Source of the DNA: Allodiplogaster sudhausi
Lineage: Eukaryota; Nematoda; Chromadorea; Rhabditida; Diplogasteridae
Assembly (NCBI GenBank): GCA_945643635.1
Contig: CALZFC010000010.1
Coordinates: 1,478,501 to 1,542,500, forward strand
DNA: 64,000 nucleotides
Direction: 5' to 3'
The position numbers and the translations under genes were made by a program. The notes under the pieces are model-generated. The model ran no database searches. It had not been told where the DNA came from and was given only the letters and a program-made list of their open reading frames with translations. Position 1 is the first letter of the stretch. Every line of letters starts with the position of its first letter. Shown here piece by piece: positions 61,393 to 64,000 of the stretch.

Positions 61393-62600
61393 CCTTGCCT
61401 CTAAACAAGAGTCGCTATTCCCCTAATGACGGAGGAGAGCAGCTCACTCACTTCGGCTGGCCAATATCAACATGCCAGGACCAACAATCAATCAATCAAC
61501 GCTTTATTTCAACGGGTTAATGGATTCCGTGGAGCGCCATGAGTCTTCGCCATTCTTGGGGATTTGATGCATGATGGAGGAAGTTGACACCAAGGATCTT
61601 GGTAAAGTCGTCCCGCCATTTCGTAGCCGGCCTACCTCGCTTCCGCTTAGGTCCACGTGGATACCACTCCGTGATAGCTCGGGCCCATCTCCAGTCCGCC
61701 AAGTTTGATATCCGTTCGCACCACCTCCATTTTCTCCGAATGCACTCAGACACGACATCTTTTACTCCAGTCATTTTTCGCACCCACTCATTCGTTCTTC
61801 TATCAAGAATTGAGATTCCTAGCATAAACCTTTCCATTCTTTTTTGAGCGACAGGACCAACAAACCCTCTCTAAACTCTCTCAACAAAACCAATTATCTC
61901 TGATTCTCTTCTCTCTCTTTTTAACGCTACACTGTATGTCTTTGTACAGTATTGATAAATTTGTCCAGTATTAATCTCATGTTAACAAACACAAGAAACT
62001 ATTACAACACGGGTTCACAACCCCGTCTCCTCGCTCTAAAGAATAAAATGTATCAAACTTTTAGTGTTATCAGAAATAGTACCCCGCAGGTACTTATGGA
62101 GAAAAAACGGTATATATTTTTTAAACCAGTGATCATGTTCAGACAACGAATTCCGCAGGCCGCCTCTTCCTCTTCCCCGCCATCCTCTTCTCTCGTGTGG
62201 CCATCACTCCTTTCTAGACGCATAAATGATTTTGTTCGAGGTCATAGTTCAACTTTCGCTCGCTAATAGAAGCTTTTATATTAGAGATATCAGCGACCTC
62301 GACACATTTGTGAGGCCCTATAGCTATAATAGCATGTTCCATTAATCTCTTGCACTTTTTTATCCCACAATGTAACGAAGTCAACAATTATTTATAAATT
62401 AAATAAAATCAATACAGGAAAGAAGATGTTAAACGGAACAAAGCCCACTCGAATTACATGATTCACGGTTGTCGGGAATAAGATTTCGCAAATTAACCGC
62501 GCATTCACGTTGTTTAGGGTTTGAATGATGTGGGAAACAATCTTGTTTCGAACATGTTCGCAACAGAAGAATTGGCAATGTGCTATCTTATATATAAGTT
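61393..62600. other. Intergenic, RTE tail and ACCCCC remnant
   Basis: Apart from the RTE fragment at 61486-61850 and a short ACCCCC-family piece (about 62080-62112, GTACCCCGCAGGTACTTATG then AGAAAAAACGGTAT), nothing is recognised. Confidence 0.5.
61486..61850 (-). mobile_element. 5'-truncated RTE fragment, C-terminal coding end and tail
   Basis: The minus strand encodes ERFMLGISILDRRTNEWVRK, KRGRPATKWRDDFTKILG and a stop at 61517, followed by a short UTR and a TTGA tail (seen on plus as TCAATCAATCAATCAAC). It belongs to a different RTE family from the copy at 6379-9272, whose C terminus reads GKPRVRWRDDLKRAIG. It matches the tail at 1575-1695. Confidence 0.82.
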
Positions 62601-62721
62601 ACATTTTGCGGTCACATGTTTGACCGGGCGCACTACAGTATCTATTTGAATTGTATCATACCCGAAATGAATTTAGCCGTATTATTTAAAGATAGTTTAT
62701 ACATTCTGACATGTTTTCTTT

Positions 62722-63385
62722 CTCTCTTATTTTCTTCAATAATTATTCAAGGTAAGAAAATTAAGTCAGTGGGGTATACATTTGCTCATTTCGAAAGTGG
62801 AACCTTCAGATATTTTACTTTGAGAGTTGACGTTGCGCCGCTAATGAAAGGAAAGTGCTTTTAAAGTAGCTGTTGAGCAGTGGCGGGACATTTTGCGTGT
62901 TATTTTACTCAATAAGGCTTTTGTTAAGCTTGTAGGGCATAGATTTAATCATTTGGGTAGTGAGGATTTTAAATATTTGACTTGGAGTGTTCACTTCACA
63001 CCGCTTATGAAAAGGAAGCGCCAACTAAATAAAGTGGATTTTTCGGGGCAAGTTTGATGTTATTTTACTTAATAAGGGTTTTGTTAAGTCAGTTGGGTGT
63101 ACACTTGATCATTTGGAAAGTGATAACAACAGATACGTTACTTTGAGAGTTTTGCTTCACATCGCTTATGAAGTAAAAGTGATATTGAGGAAGCTGTAGG
63201 CTACTGGCGGGACATTTTGTGTGCTATTTTACTTAATAAGGGTATTGTTAAGTCAGTGGGATACACATTTAATCATTAGGCTAGTGAGGATTTTAAATAT
63301 TCCACTTAGAGTGGTCACGCCATATCGCAATGAAATGAACTTGCTAAATGAAGCTATTGGGTATTGGCAGGACACGTTTTTTTGT
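62722..63385. repeat. Tandem repeat, period about 162 bp, four units
   Basis: A marker (GGGACATTTTG...TTATTTTACT(T/C)AATAAGG) recurs at about 62884, 63046, 63208 and 63370, spacing 162 each time. Units are about 70-80 percent alike. The plus strand of each encodes versions of KSVGYTF-H-ES--FRY-TLRV, although units 3 and 4 are interrupted by frame changes or stops. Confidence 0.8.
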
Positions 63386-64000
63386 CCAACCCAATTAAAA
63401 AAGTAGTTCACAAATCATAAATTATAGAAAAAGAGCCATGAAAGTAAAGTATAGATCACTAATAATAAAGCACCTGACCGCCTGAAACGCATATGACACA
63501 GTTCATCACACGCCACAGCGGACATACGTATGTATGAATTTGTCTTATTTGTTGAAAACGCGAGACACGAATTGCCCGAATGCCAATTTTATGTGATAAA
63601 GTACGGTAGTGTTGGGCACTTTGTTCAGGGTGAATGGGGCGAACGCAACGCTAGCAAGCACGCGTTGCGGTCGCATTTTTTTGTACCCGCGCAGGAATTT
63701 TAAGTCGCGGACACGGATTGCTGTCTCTTAGATCGTGTCTCGGCCTAACGATTTTAGCACTAGCGTTTTGCACGGCATGTACAGTTTCTGAACACATACT
63801 CGGTTGTATGCACTTCCTATTTCGAAATTCTGAAGTGGAAACTTGGTCAGAAGAATAAAGATCATGGAGAGACAGCGCCAAGATGTAGACGCAGGTTGTG
63901 ACGAGCAAAAGCTACTCAGGTGCAGCTTTGGCTCGTCACCAACGAACTAGCACATGGTGGAGAAAAAAGACGCTGGCTGCATGAGCACTTGTTCTGAGCC
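63386..64000. other. No gene seen
   Basis: An 85-codon minus-strand open frame near 63908-63651 has no recognised similarity and no splice or family support. I see nothing else. Confidence 0.4.

Noticed and set aside
63651..63908. 85-residue minus frame at the window end
   Set aside because: No recognised family and no splice context; the evidence is too thin.

Overview
The window reads as nematode nuclear DNA. Genes are split into many short GT-AG exons, and the recognisable families point the same way: an astacin metalloprotease with EGF and CUB parts, a channel with EGF repeats fused to a DEG/ENaC domain (the architecture of C. elegans egas genes), DUF229 sulfatase-fold-like proteins, a trimethylguanosine synthase and an RTE-clade retrotransposon. 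The species cannot be named from sequence alone. There are no operons, CRISPR arrays or bacterial features.

Layout. 1-352: arm of a foldback element cut by the window edge. 353-3135: upstream region and first three exons of an aldo-keto reductase copy (AKR1, broken). 3727-10838: DUF229 copy A (minus, broken), carrying a nearly complete RTE element in one intron. 11798-17853: DUF229 copy B (minus), the only copy that looks intact; one intron holds a MITE with a 1.5 kb foldback nested inside it. 17.9-20.4 kb: dispersed repeats. 20445-23010: astacin protease (minus). 23442-24786: foldback with a transposase remnant. 25022-25092: tRNA-Gly. 25893-31766: TGS1 (minus). 32721-33660: small membrane protein copy 1 (minus). 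34836-37511: AKR2 (minus) with an in-frame stop. 37.5-39.15 kb: AKR2 upstream region. 40022-40864: small membrane protein copy 2 (minus). 41567-41637: tRNA-Gly-like. 41905-43064: 3' fragment of a DUF229 gene (copy D, plus). 43.36-43.8 kb: sequence shared with the upstream of copy A. 44540-46700: DUF229 copy C (plus, broken). 46761-48042: foldback. 48.0-50.2 kb: repeats. 50225-61392: the EGF-DEG/ENaC channel gene (plus), with a 1.6 kb foldback in an intron. 61.4-64 kb: an RTE tail, a 162 bp tandem repeat and nothing else clear.

The main structural story is a rearranged inverted segmental duplication. The AKR1 block (353-3135) matches 39150-36832 inverted. The block 3160-11500, extending into the 3' end of copy B, matches 48450-41900 inverted. 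The left segment joins at about 3135-3165 two pieces that are separate on the right. After duplication the copies decayed in different ways: exon loss with an RTE-derived filler (A), a microhomology deletion and frameshift (C), a stop codon (AKR2), and an insertion at the start codon plus 3' truncation (AKR1). Because copies exist for comparison, several transposon insertion sites can be read against their empty site.

The most unusual theme is a set of long-armed foldback elements, four complete and one partial. Three of the complete ones contain tRNA-like sequence in the arms or the loop. I also report a DUF229 gene with its SDHG exon duplicated in tandem and a 162 bp tandem repeat with coding-like units. 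Exon borders are estimates from splice consensus and family similarity, usually good to a few bases; gene models are inferred without transcripts.
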